From Bovifimicola ammoniilytica (GTDB lineage: Bacteria; Bacillota; Clostridia; Lachnospirales; Lachnospiraceae): a stretch of 64,000 nucleotides of DNA. The DNA lies in NCBI RefSeq assembly GCF_025567085.1, contig NZ_JAOQJN010000010.1, forward strand, positions 27,855 to 91,854. Direction: 5' to 3'. The notes under the pieces were generated by a model that was given only the letters and a program-made list of their open reading frames with translations, was not told the origin of the DNA and made no database searches. Positions 26,536-35,253 of this stretch are shown here, in pieces. Every line of letters starts with the position of its first letter. Position 1 is the stretch's first letter. The translations under genes and the position numbers were made by a program.

Positions 26536-26931
26536 ATGAAGAAAGCTTATAAAAAAATAATTAGTGGAATGTTATTAGCTGTTTTGATGGTTGGTGGATT
26601 AACAAAGGTAAATGCATATGCAGCAAGTGATGATTGGTATACATATTATAATGATGCTAGAAATAAGCAATTAAATAGTTATTGCACAGTATCATACTCA
26701 AGAGGCAAGTATACAGCAGAAATTACATCAATTGGTGGTAATGGATATAATAAAATTTTACCTATGAATGGAACAAAATTTAGTGGGTCATCAGGTATGA
26801 TTGTAAGTAATGCTGCAAAAAAAGCAAGTGTAACTGTTGTTGAAAGTTCCACTAATGGAACAGCACAGTTTTCTGTTAGTTTAAATAACTATTCGAAGCC
26901 TACACATATATATGGAACAATAACAAGATAG
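26536..26931 (+). CDS. Secreted protein co-transcribed with agrD, unknown function
   Basis: 131 aa from ATG 26536 (TAGGAGA upstream). Signal peptide MKKAYKKIISGMLLAVLMVGG with cleavage near NAYA-AS. The mature part of about 100 residues is rich in Ser, Asn, Tyr and Thr and predicted beta, with one Cys. No family recognised. Since it lies 7 bp after agrD it should be induced at high cell density. An older copy of its 5' end survives at 26009. Confidence 0.7.
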   Translation: MKKAYKKIISGMLLAVLMVGGLTKVNAYAASDDWYTYYNDARNKQLNSYCTVSYSRGKYTAEITSIGGNGYNKILPMNGTKFSGSSGMIVSNAAKKASVTVVESSTNGTAQFSVSLNNYSKPTHIYGTITR

Positions 26932-27004
26932 CTATGCATTAACATAGGTACATAATTAATGAAATTGATTCTGTACCTATAATATTCAGACATGGAGGAT
27001 TAGT

Positions 27005-28276
27005 GTGAAGAAAAAAAGTATAATATTTATTTTATTATTAGTAAGTGTATTTATAGTGGGATATATTTCATTTAATTTATTTAATAATAAAAAAGACAAA
27101 TCAGTAAAAGATAATAATACAGTAAAAAATAATAATAACATAGAGTATATAAGTGTTGATGAATTAAAAAATGGAAGATATGACAGTAATAAAATAAAAG
27201 AATATAAATATAACAATATTTCATATGATAATGATTTATCGGTCATTATCCCATCGGTTGATAAAATTAATGAAATATCCGTAAAAGGTGTATATCCTTA
27301 CAAAAATATAAAAGATCCTAAGGAATTAGTTGATGAAGAGATAAAGTTTATAAAGCATTATATAGGAACAGACTATGATGAAAAGTATTTATATGATATG
27401 ATTGGATTAGAATATAAGGAAATGATAGAAAAGATAAAAGAGGGTACATATTTTGATAAAGATAATAAAGAGATGCCGGGACTTACATATTACATAGAAG
27501 ATGAAAGTAAGCCATATAAGTATGCGCATGTATATGCGGGATTTAATATAATATGGTTTGATAAAGGCGAGATATATTCTTTAGAAAAGGATAATAAGAG
27601 TGCAGAGCCGGAAAATGTTTTTGAAGTAATAAAAGAATATGAATTAGATGGAAACATTGATGATGAATATCAATTAAAAGATGGAACTGCAACTATTAGA
27701 AAAGCAATAGAAAGAACAGAAAAATATTTCAATGAAGAACTGCCTTATGAAACAAATAAAGAGGTAAAAATGAAAGTTTGCCATGTTAAAGTATTGAAGG
27801 TCTCAGATGATTTGAATATTTTACAGTTTTACTTAGCAAGAGAATATCAGGGAATACCATTTGAATATGGCGGAACTGTCTGGGATACGGATAGTGATGA
27901 TAAATATGCTAAGGACAGGGCAATAGCATATATGATTAATACAGATGATATAGATGTATATTGTGGTACTTATGATGGAAACACAGACAGGGTTGAGGCA
28001 AAAGAAAATCTTATAGAAAATATTGTTTCGCCAGAAGAGGCATTAAATATAGTGTCAGATAAAATAGGCAATAACTCATCATATACCATCACAAAAATAG
28101 AAGTAATATATAGGCTTAAGATTATAAATGACACTTTAAGCGAGGGTACAGAACATACAGGTATTCCTTGCTATAAAATAACTGGAATAAATAGTAATGA
28201 TTCAAAAGAGACATATTTTTATGTGGAAATGAAAAATGGAAACATATTATATGCAAGAAATAAGAACATCTTTTAG
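27005..28276 (+). CDS. Membrane-anchored extracellular protein, paralogue 1
   Basis: 423 aa, GTG start with TGGAGGATTAGT upstream. A single N-terminal helix (residues 5-26) anchors a large acidic, Tyr/Lys/Glu-rich extracellular domain. It shares layout and local text with the next gene (ENIGSNSRY/DKIGNNSSY, INTDDIDVY/VDTDDIDEY, EYFNEELPYE/DYFNNRLPYD). No known family. The paralogues precede an ABC-2 exporter and may be its extracellular partners. Confidence 0.75.
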   Translation: MKKKSIIFILLLVSVFIVGYISFNLFNNKKDKSVKDNNTVKNNNNIEYISVDELKNGRYDSNKIKEYKYNNISYDNDLSVIIPSVDKINEISVKGVYPYKNIKDPKELVDEEIKFIKHYIGTDYDEKYLYDMIGLEYKEMIEKIKEGTYFDKDNKEMPGLTYYIEDESKPYKYAHVYAGFNIIWFDKGEIYSLEKDNKSAEPENVFEVIKEYELDGNIDDEYQLKDGTATIRKAIERTEKYFNEELPYETNKEVKMKVCHVKVLKVSDDLNILQFYLAREYQGIPFEYGGTVWDTDSDDKYAKDRAIAYMINTDDIDVYCGTYDGNTDRVEAKENLIENIVSPEEALNIVSDKIGNNSSYTITKIEVIYRLKIINDTLSEGTEHTGIPCYKITGINSNDSKETYFYVEMKNGNILYARNKNIF

Positions 28277-28334
28277 AGACATAAATTAGTAAAAATAAAG
28301 GAAATATACAATACAGTATAGGGTAAAAAGCAGT

Positions 28335-29663
28335 ATGAAGAAAAGATACATTATAACCGGAATTACAACCATATTAGTTCTGTTATGGGGCATATACATA
28401 GGTGGATATATTATAAAGAATAATAAAGAAATATCATATTCGAATTATTATAATCAGGTTGAAAGAAATGACGATTTAGAATATCTGACACTATCAGAAA
28501 TACGAGATAAGAAAGATGAGGCTATTAATAAGATAGAAGAAGGTTATTATGAAAATTTACATGGTAAAGATGTTGCAATAAATTTAGCAGAAGAAGGTGT
28601 GGATAAATTATATGAGATTAAAGAGACGGAGAATACGGAACCGTATAGAGGAATTAAGGATGAAGAAACCATATTGGAGGAAGAGGTTAAGGTAATTGAA
28701 CATTACTTTGATATGGATACTCTGGATCCGGAGGAACTTATAGATGTATCAACTTTAACTGCCGAGGAAAATGGTTATATCTATATTACTTATGATGAGT
28801 TAAAAGAAAAGATTAAAAATGGAACTTATAAGGCTAAGGAAGAGGTAAAATATAATTTACCAAGTCTGGCATACACTAAAATATGGTCGGACAAGGGTGA
28901 TAACAGATATATTTATGTATCGCCGGAATTCAATGTTACACTCATAAAAGGAAAATTATATGAAGTTACATTCCGTAATAAAGAAAATGGTTTTCCGGAA
29001 GATCCGGAAGAAGATTATGAGCCTATAGAGATATATTATCCAAATGATAAGAATTTAGATGACAGTTACACATTATTCGATGGAAAATCAATCACAATAA
29101 AACAGGCAATAGATTTTACGGAAGATTATTTTAATAACAGACTTCCATATGATAGTATGCCTGATGTTAAAAGGAAAGTAGCAAAAATAGAAGTATTTGA
29201 AGTGGAAGAAGGAAAGATATGTCTTGAATTCTCTTTAACAAGATGTTATGAGGGATTAATATTTAATACAGGAACTATAAATTCTGTTGGTGTAATAAGT
29301 AGTCATAAAACTGATGATTTTAAGGCGATTATGGTGGATACGGATGACATTGATGAATATATAGGTAATCCTAATAATTATAATAAATTAATAAAGACAT
29401 CTAAGGCTATTACAGAGATAGTATCACTTGATAGTGCTTTACAGGCATTATCAGAGAATATCGGAAGTAATTCCAGATATGAGGTTAAATCAATTGAGAT
29501 GATTTATCTTAGAAATGCATTAGATGGAAATATACTTAATACTGAAAATTGGGAAGGCAAGCCTGCATGGAAAGTGGAATGCACTAATGATAATGATGAT
29601 ACAAACTATATTTTTTATGTTGATATGCAGACAGGTAGAATACAATATGAAGCTGTAAATTAA
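28335..29663 (+). CDS. Membrane-anchored extracellular protein, paralogue 2
   Basis: 442 aa, ATG 28335. Same plan as paralogue 1: basic start, one helix (residues 5-29), acidic extracellular domain, with conserved islands spread over the whole length, so the two arose by tandem duplication. The C-terminal third (GKPAWKVECTNDNDDTNYIFYVDMQTG) resembles the PepSY-like pattern of a strand-rich domain, but this is uncertain. Followed 27 bp later by the first permease. Confidence 0.75.
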   Translation: MKKRYIITGITTILVLLWGIYIGGYIIKNNKEISYSNYYNQVERNDDLEYLTLSEIRDKKDEAINKIEEGYYENLHGKDVAINLAEEGVDKLYEIKETENTEPYRGIKDEETILEEEVKVIEHYFDMDTLDPEELIDVSTLTAEENGYIYITYDELKEKIKNGTYKAKEEVKYNLPSLAYTKIWSDKGDNRYIYVSPEFNVTLIKGKLYEVTFRNKENGFPEDPEEDYEPIEIYYPNDKNLDDSYTLFDGKSITIKQAIDFTEDYFNNRLPYDSMPDVKRKVAKIEVFEVEEGKICLEFSLTRCYEGLIFNTGTINSVGVISSHKTDDFKAIMVDTDDIDEYIGNPNNYNKLIKTSKAITEIVSLDSALQALSENIGSNSRYEVKSIEMIYLRNALDGNILNTENWEGKPAWKVECTNDNDDTNYIFYVDMQTGRIQYEAVN

Positions 29664-29690
29664 TTGAGAAGAAAACGAAAGAGGTGTCAA

Positions 29691-30530
29691 ATGTTTAGAG
29701 AAGAACTAACTAAGATATTAACAAATAAAGTTTTTTATCTGGCAATTGCTGCAGTTGTTGTATTGCTGTTATTGGGAAATATATATACATCACCGGAGAC
29801 GGGTGAGGAATACACCGTTATTGGACTGGCTCTTGATGATGAAAAAGAGGAAGTCATAGGTATTGGTGATTTACATGCAAGAGACATTATGATAACAGGT
29901 GTTCCGGGATATTTAGAAATGTTTGTACCAATAATTGTGGCTATTCCTTTCATAATAGGAGTATGTGGTGAAAAGAAGAACAGCATTACAAGGTTTGAAA
30001 TAAGCAGAGTCGGAAAAACCAGATACATAACAGGAAAATATATGGCGGCAATGTTTTCAGGAGGCTTGATAGTGCTGTTAGGATATATTATATTTTGTCT
30101 TATCATATATTTTATATTTCCAAAAGGAACCGGGATGAGCATACGGATTGAAAATGATTTTTTGAAAAATAAAAGTGGATTAACTTCAATGTTGTATAAA
30201 CAAATAGGTATAAATGCACTTATAATAATGAAGTTCATAAGAATGTTTCTATATGGTGCAGTATCGGTTATCTGTGCATTTGGAATATCAATGATAAACA
30301 GGAACAAATACATAGTAATATCGATTCCGTTTATGTTGAACTATCTGTTTGAAAAATTTGTTCAAAAGGGTAAATATCCAAAACTCTATAATGCATTAGT
30401 GACCAATATAGAAGAAGTATATATTGTAGATATGAAAGAAGAGTTAATTATTTTTGGAAGTATAACAATATTAATTATGGTCTTATGCAGAATCTATATA
30501 GGAAGGAAGTGTGATTGTGGAGAAGAATAA
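29691..30530 (+). CDS. ABC-2 type permease subunit 1
   Basis: 279 aa from ATG 29691, where GAAAGAGGTG fits; the TTG at 29664 has no site. Six predicted membrane helices with a long extracellular loop after the first (SPETGEEYTVIGLALDDE...), as in ABC-2 permeases. Overlaps the second permease start by up to 20 bp. Confidence 0.8.
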   Translation: MFREELTKILTNKVFYLAIAAVVVLLLLGNIYTSPETGEEYTVIGLALDDEKEEVIGIGDLHARDIMITGVPGYLEMFVPIIVAIPFIIGVCGEKKNSITRFEISRVGKTRYITGKYMAAMFSGGLIVLLGYIIFCLIIYFIFPKGTGMSIRIENDFLKNKSGLTSMLYKQIGINALIIMKFIRMFLYGAVSVICAFGISMINRNKYIVISIPFMLNYLFEKFVQKGKYPKLYNALVTNIEEVYIVDMKEELIIFGSITILIMVLCRIYIGRKCDCGEE

Positions 30531-31401
30531 GTCAGGATTATCCTTTCATATGATTAGAAATGTTGCACAGACAGAATACATTAAATGGATATGTAATCCG
30601 AGAATTCTTATTTTTATGATATTATATGTGTTTTTATATGATTACATTATTCAGGAAATGTTAAAGGCAGCTCATAAAATGGGAGAAATGCTTATGGTAT
30701 TTGAACCATTTATTGCGATGACTAATTCATCATTATTAATAATGGTTATTCCGGCTGTATTCATTGTACTTGTAAGTGATTTTCCTAAAACAGATGGTAA
30801 TACAATGTTTTACATTTCAAGAGTCGGCAAGAATAACTGGATGTTTGGACAATTGTTGTTCGGAATAATGGCGGCAGGTTCATATTTAATGAGTATATTA
30901 GTTATTTCCGTAACACTTGTTGTAAGACATTCGTTTGGTAAAAATATGTGGAGTAATGTAATTACATCATATACAAAAGCATTTCCGAACGAAAAGATGG
31001 CAAGGATTCCGATGCTTGTAAATGGAAAGCTGTATAACAATATGACACCGGTTCAGACTGTTATTTTAACCATAACGTTATTAATGCTATATCTTATGGT
31101 TATGGAACTTATGTTATTAGTAAGCTTTTCAGTTGGCAAAAGAATGATGGGAATTCTTATAAGTTATACAATTATAGGAGTAGGAAGTGCATTGTGTGGA
31201 CTAAAGAGTAAAATACAATGGGTATTTCCGTCGGCACATTCAATTGCATGGCTGCACTTTGATGATGTTTTGAGAATACAGAAATTTAAAATTTCATATT
31301 CATATATTTATTTTATAGTACTGTTAATAGTACTGTTTGCAGTAAGTTTGGTAACTGTAAAAAGATACGATTTTGCAAAGATAACAGATATGGAGGATTA
31401 G
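30511..31401 (+). CDS. ABC-2 type permease subunit 2
   Basis: 296 aa, six membrane helices in the same pattern as subunit 1, with the shared segment FYISRVGKNNWMFGQ here and FEISRVGKTRYITGK there, so the two are paralogues. GTG start at 30511 or 30517; GGAAGG at 30501 allows either. It overlaps subunit 1, which implies coupled translation and a heterodimer. Confidence 0.8.
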   Translation: MIVEKNKSGLSFHMIRNVAQTEYIKWICNPRILIFMILYVFLYDYIIQEMLKAAHKMGEMLMVFEPFIAMTNSSLLIMVIPAVFIVLVSDFPKTDGNTMFYISRVGKNNWMFGQLLFGIMAAGSYLMSILVISVTLVVRHSFGKNMWSNVITSYTKAFPNEKMARIPMLVNGKLYNNMTPVQTVILTITLLMLYLMVMELMLLVSFSVGKRMMGILISYTIIGVGSALCGLKSKIQWVFPSAHSIAWLHFDDVLRIQKFKISYSYIYFIVLLIVLFAVSLVTVKRYDFAKITDMED

Positions 31402-31437
31402 TGTGAAAAATCGAATTGATATGTAGATTTTTCACAC
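31401..31437. other. Perfect 12-bp hairpin after the second permease
   Basis: Arms 31401-31412 and 31426-31437 pair perfectly. It begins inside a GGAGGATTAGTGTGAAAAA sequence that looks like a ribosome site and GTG start of a lost gene (seven codons, then TAG). Confidence 0.6.
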
Positions 31438-31535
31438 AGCTAAAGGTGTCGCAGACGTCACCTTTAGCTATTATCGCAGAGCAAAATTTGAAATTTTGCT
31501 CGCGATTCCTTCGACGTAAACGTCTGCGGAATGGA
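31438..31535 (+). repeat. Structured repeat type A, copy 1, ending in an SD sequence
   Basis: Stem 1 pairs 31438-31448 with 31459-31469. Stem 2 pairs 31479-31489 with 31491-31501. The loop of stem 1 (GCAGACGT, 31451-31458) is complementary to ACGTCTGC at 31520-31527, which can instead pair locally with GACGT at 31513-31517. The 3' end GGAATGGAGGATT is the ribosome site of the ABC ATPase gene. A second, diverged copy at 52557-52649 keeps every pairing by compensating changes. Confidence 0.8.
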
Positions 31536-31545
31536 GGATTAGTGT

Positions 31546-32214
31546 ATGAGTCAGGAAAAGAAAGATTATGCAATTCAGGTTAACAACTTAGGATTAACAA
31601 TTAAGAAAGATACGATACTTTCAGATGTAAATATTAAACTAGAACAGGGTAAAATTCATGGACTTGTCGGAAGAAATGGTTCTGGTAAAACTATGCTTAT
31701 GAAATGCATATGTGGATTTGTAAAACCTACGTCAGGTGATATATATGTTGATGAAAAGAAGATTGGTAAAGATGTCGATTTTCCACAAAATGTAGGAATT
31801 ATTATTGAGACACCGGGTTTTATACCTTATTACAGTGGATATAGAAATCTGAAAATACTTGCTAATTTAAGAAAGAAAATTGGGAAAGAAGAAATACTTG
31901 AAATAATGAAGAAAGTAGGATTAGAGGGTGCAGAAAATAAACTTGTAAGAAAATATAGCCTTGGAATGAGACAAAGACTGGGACTTGCCCAGGCAATGAT
32001 GGAGAAACCGAATATTTATATATTAGATGAGCCTATGAATGGTCTGGATAATGAGGGTGTCGAAGATATGAGAGGAATATTAAAAGAACTCCGAAAAGAA
32101 GGTAAAACTATTCTTTTAGTTAGTCATAATAATGAAGATATTCAGACATTATGTGATGAAATATATGATATAAATCATGGAAAGGTCTCAAAGAGAGATA
32201 AGGTAGAGAACTGA
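31546..32214 (+). CDS. ABC transporter ATPase (BcrA/LanF-like)
   Basis: 222 aa. Walker A GRNGSGKTML, Q-loop region, signature YSLGMRQRLGLAQ, Walker B IYILDEPMNGLD and the H-loop SHN are present, so it should hydrolyse ATP. The class is that of exporters and immunity pumps with ABC-2 permeases, matching the two permeases upstream. Its ribosome site is supplied by the type A structured repeat, so its translation may be separately controlled. Confidence 0.92.
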   Translation: MSQEKKDYAIQVNNLGLTIKKDTILSDVNIKLEQGKIHGLVGRNGSGKTMLMKCICGFVKPTSGDIYVDEKKIGKDVDFPQNVGIIIETPGFIPYYSGYRNLKILANLRKKIGKEEILEIMKKVGLEGAENKLVRKYSLGMRQRLGLAQAMMEKPNIYILDEPMNGLDNEGVEDMRGILKELRKEGKTILLVSHNNEDIQTLCDEIYDINHGKVSKRDKVEN

Positions 32215-32328
32215 TATTTTAGTATTTATATGGTATTTATAATAGTAATGAAACATTGATTGAGCATATTAATTAAGGTTTTATTAATAATATACTAATG
32301 TGCTGATGCGAATATTTATTACTTTGTA

Positions 32329-32357
32329 TTGCTTGTAATAATCAAGTCTGCTATAAT
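32329..32357 (+). promoter_or_regulatory. Promoter of the NYN-domain gene
   Basis: TTGCTT (32329-32334) and TATAAT (32352-32357) with a 17-bp spacer, about 60 bp upstream of the start codon. Confidence 0.65.
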
Positions 32358-32416
32358 ATATACAGTTATGATTTGCGCAAAGTACCTGCATTAGTAGAAT
32401 AGAGAGGAATTTATTA

Positions 32417-33763
32417 ATGACAGTATATTTAGTGGATTTTGAAAATGTTCGTTCAGGAGGACTTAGAGGCGTTGAAGAGCTTAGTGAGGGTGACAAAGTA
32501 GTTATTTTTTACAGTAAAAACGCAGATGCAATAACTTTTGATGTACATATGTTACTTAGCAAGAGTAAAGCTGAGATTGAAACTTTCAGAATACTTAGAG
32601 GTGGAAGAAATTCATTAGACTTCCAGTTATCAACATATCTTGGATATCTGGTTATGGAGAATAGCTATAAGAATATAGTTATAATCAGTCAGGATAAAGG
32701 ATTTCTTTGTGCAACAAGTTTCTGGGAGGAGAATCAGGAGCTTTGCAATTGCAATATCAGACTTTGTAAGAGTATTGCTACTTCTGATGTGGAGAGCAGC
32801 ACAAGCGATGAATTTGATGATGGTCTTACAGGTAAATTCATTGAGAAAATAGATATGAGAAAATCTCCATTTATGCAGAATAGTAATAGCAATGATAACG
32901 ACAATAATGATAGTTCAACAGAAACTGAACCTCAGGGACTTGTAAAACAGTCTTCTAATAACAGAAACTCTGCCGAAGGAGAGACACAATCATATGAGAG
33001 ACATTCAGACAGAGGATATGATAAAGGATATGGCAGAAGATATCCTGAGGATAAACAGACTATTAAAGATAATCAGTCTGTACCGGGAAGATTTGTTGAA
33101 TATAAAACAGGTGATTACAGATCATATGGCAATTATCAGAACAATTCTTATAGTTTAAACAGACCTAAATTTGCCGGTAATTCAAATAGTTCATATAATA
33201 CGAACAGACCAAGATATAATGGTAATTACAATAATTCATATGGTACAAACAGACCAAGATATAATGGTAATTACAATAATTCATATAATACGAACAGACC
33301 AAGATATAATGGTAATTATAATAATTCATATGATATGAACAGACAAGGCAATACTGATAATTATAACAATTCATATGATATGAACAGACAAGATAATACA
33401 GGTAATTATAACAGCTCTTATAATCTGAATACAGAAGTAAAAACTGAAGAAGTTAAAACAGAAAAAGTTAAAACTGAAGTAAACAACACTATAGATAAGA
33501 AACCAAATCTGAATATTCAAAATCCTACATCAAAAAATAAGATTTTTGCAGCAGAAGTAAAATTAAATATAACGGATGATATTAAGAATATTATAGGTGA
33601 TAAGTATGAAGAAGATGTTGTTCCTGTATTAGTTGAAACTATTGGTAAATCAACAGGAAAACAGCACTTCTACAGAATGCTTGTAAGCAGATTAGGACAA
33701 GAAAAAGGTCATGAACTTTATATGATGATTAAAGGGCAGTATGCAAATTTAAAAAGAAAATAA
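32417..33763 (+). CDS. NYN/PIN-like nuclease-domain protein with 15-residue repeats
   Basis: 448 aa. Residues 1-125 are a NYN domain with the acidic metal site in YLVDFENV, SLDFQLSTYLG and IISQDKGF, so RNA cleavage is likely. Residues about 150-350 are disordered, rich in Asn, Tyr, Arg and Gly; residues 244-333 are six units of a 15-residue repeat of type SYxTNRPRYNGNYNN. A Lys/Glu/Thr linker (TEEVKTEKVKTE) leads to a compact C-terminal domain of about 70 residues ending GQYANLKRK. The low-complexity region resembles RNA-binding condensate proteins (inference). GAGAGGAA precedes the ATG. Confidence 0.85.
   Translation: MTVYLVDFENVRSGGLRGVEELSEGDKVVIFYSKNADAITFDVHMLLSKSKAEIETFRILRGGRNSLDFQLSTYLGYLVMENSYKNIVIISQDKGFLCATSFWEENQELCNCNIRLCKSIATSDVESSTSDEFDDGLTGKFIEKIDMRKSPFMQNSNSNDNDNNDSSTETEPQGLVKQSSNNRNSAEGETQSYERHSDRGYDKGYGRRYPEDKQTIKDNQSVPGRFVEYKTGDYRSYGNYQNNSYSLNRPKFAGNSNSSYNTNRPRYNGNYNNSYGTNRPRYNGNYNNSYNTNRPRYNGNYNNSYDMNRQGNTDNYNNSYDMNRQDNTGNYNSSYNLNTEVKTEEVKTEKVKTEVNNTIDKKPNLNIQNPTSKNKIFAAEVKLNITDDIKNIIGDKYEEDVVPVLVETIGKSTGKQHFYRMLVSRLGQEKGHELYMMIKGQYANLKRK
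33146..33415 (+). repeat. Six tandem 45-bp units inside the NYN gene
   Basis: Coding minisatellite; units 2-4 are almost identical, the outer ones diverged. Copy number is expected to vary between strains through slippage or recombination. Confidence 0.85.
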
Positions 33764-33831
33764 ATTAAGGTGTGATGTTTCACAATATTTAAAGCGTGAA
33801 TATAACACTAAATAAAATGGAGATGATAATA

Positions 33832-34734
33832 ATGTTTTTATATAGAAGAAAAACCAGTACGGAATTTAAATACATAAGATTTTTTCTAACAACATTATTA
33901 TGCATCTGTTTATGTATATTTCTGCTATTATGTAGCAGAGAAAAAGAAAAAATTACAGGTACAGGCGCAAACATAACTAAAAATAATTACCTGGTTGTTG
34001 ATTATCTGAATGTGGGTAAGGGTGATTGTATGTTGATTCAATCTAAAACGCACACATATCTGATAGACACAGGATACGAAGAAACAGCAGATGAGGTTAC
34101 TGCATTTCTTAAGAGCAAAAATATAAAGAAATTAGATGGAATGATAATTACTCACTATGATAAAGACCACATAGGCGGGGCGAAAGATATAGTTAAGAAC
34201 TTCGATGTAAATGTTATCTATATGCCTAAATATGATGGTACAGGAAGTATTTATCAGAAATTTATGGACAAACTTAATAAATGGAATAAGTTAAATCTGA
34301 TAAGTTATGTAACAGATAATATCAGAATAGAATTTGACGGAATTATAATGGATATCTATCCTGCGAAAGAAACTTTTAATGAAGATGATAATAACAATTC
34401 ACTGGTTACAAAGATAGTGAATAATAATGATAGTTTTTTATTTACGGGAGATATTGAAGATGAGAGAATATCAGAGTTGTTAGGTGATTCAATGATTAAG
34501 GCAGATGTTTTAAAGGTACCTTATCATGGCAGATTAGAGGATAATACCATACAGTTTATAGACGAGTCAGCCCCTGAATATGCGATAATTACATGTGAAT
34601 CAGAAAGTAAAGTATCGACAAGTCTGATATATGAATTGGAGAAATTAAATGTAAAGTATTATTTTAATTGTAATGGAAACATCAGATGTGATAGCGATGG
34701 GACTAAGAATATTAAAATAGAACAAAATAAATGA
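33832..34734 (+). CDS. ComEC-like metallo-beta-lactamase-fold hydrolase, membrane-anchored
   Basis: About 300 aa from ATG 33832 (GGAG upstream). One N-terminal helix (about residues 9-32), then the MBL domain: VVDYLNVGKGDCMLIQS, IDTGYEETADE, and IITHYDKDHIGG, the HxxDH metal site. Later FLFTGDIEDE supplies the bridging Asp and PYHGR the His. It matches the stand-alone C-terminal domain of ComEC, so an extracellular nuclease or phosphodiesterase is likely. No competence channel gene is nearby. Confidence 0.85.
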   Translation: MFLYRRKTSTEFKYIRFFLTTLLCICLCIFLLLCSREKEKITGTGANITKNNYLVVDYLNVGKGDCMLIQSKTHTYLIDTGYEETADEVTAFLKSKNIKKLDGMIITHYDKDHIGGAKDIVKNFDVNVIYMPKYDGTGSIYQKFMDKLNKWNKLNLISYVTDNIRIEFDGIIMDIYPAKETFNEDDNNNSLVTKIVNNNDSFLFTGDIEDERISELLGDSMIKADVLKVPYHGRLEDNTIQFIDESAPEYAIITCESESKVSTSLIYELEKLNVKYYFNCNGNIRCDSDGTKNIKIEQNK

Positions 34735-34755
34735 CATCAAAGGAAGCGACTTACA

Positions 34756-35232
34756 ATGGGTAAAGAATTGAAAACAAATGCGATGCGTATTTTAGATAGA
34801 AATAAAATTAAATATGATATAAATACTTATGAATGTGATGAATTTATAAGTGGAACAGATATTGCTGACAGACTTGGACAGAATTATGATGAGTCATTTA
34901 AGACTTTAGTGGCAGTAGGAAAAAGCAGTAATTATTTTGTATTTGTAATTCCTATAGATAAAGAACTTGATTTAAAGAAAGCAGCTAAAGTGGTCGGCGA
35001 GAAGAATGTGGAAATGTTACATGTTAAGGATATTAATAAAGTGACAGGATATGTAAGAGGTGGTTGTACACCTATTGGTATGAAGAAGCAGTATAAGACA
35101 GTGTTGCATAATAGCATAATGAATTATGACAAAGTGATTATAAGTGGTGGACGAATAGGAACACAACTTGTTCTGGCACCAGAAGATATAGTTAAAGTAA
35201 CATCAGCAATTATTGAAGATATATGTATGTAG
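34756..35232 (+). CDS. ybaK: Cys-tRNA(Pro)/Cys-tRNA(Cys) deacylase, YbaK/EbsC type
   Basis: 158 aa, the usual length. Removes Cys (or Ala) wrongly loaded on tRNA-Pro. Family marks: KTNAMRILDRNKIKY start, the catalytic Lys region SFKTLVAVG, GYVRGGCTPIGMKK and ISGGRIGTQLVLAPEDI. AAAGGAAG precedes the ATG. In a same-strand run with the MBL gene (21 bp) and the EAL gene. Confidence 0.94.
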   Translation: MGKELKTNAMRILDRNKIKYDINTYECDEFISGTDIADRLGQNYDESFKTLVAVGKSSNYFVFVIPIDKELDLKKAAKVVGEKNVEMLHVKDINKVTGYVRGGCTPIGMKKQYKTVLHNSIMNYDKVIISGGRIGTQLVLAPEDIVKVTSAIIEDICM

Positions 35233-35253
35233 AAAATATGAAAAGGAAAGCAG

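Noticed and set aside
33146..33415. Tandem repeat as CRISPR array
   Set aside because: Units are contiguous, in frame and coding, without unique spacers; no cas genes are present in the window.
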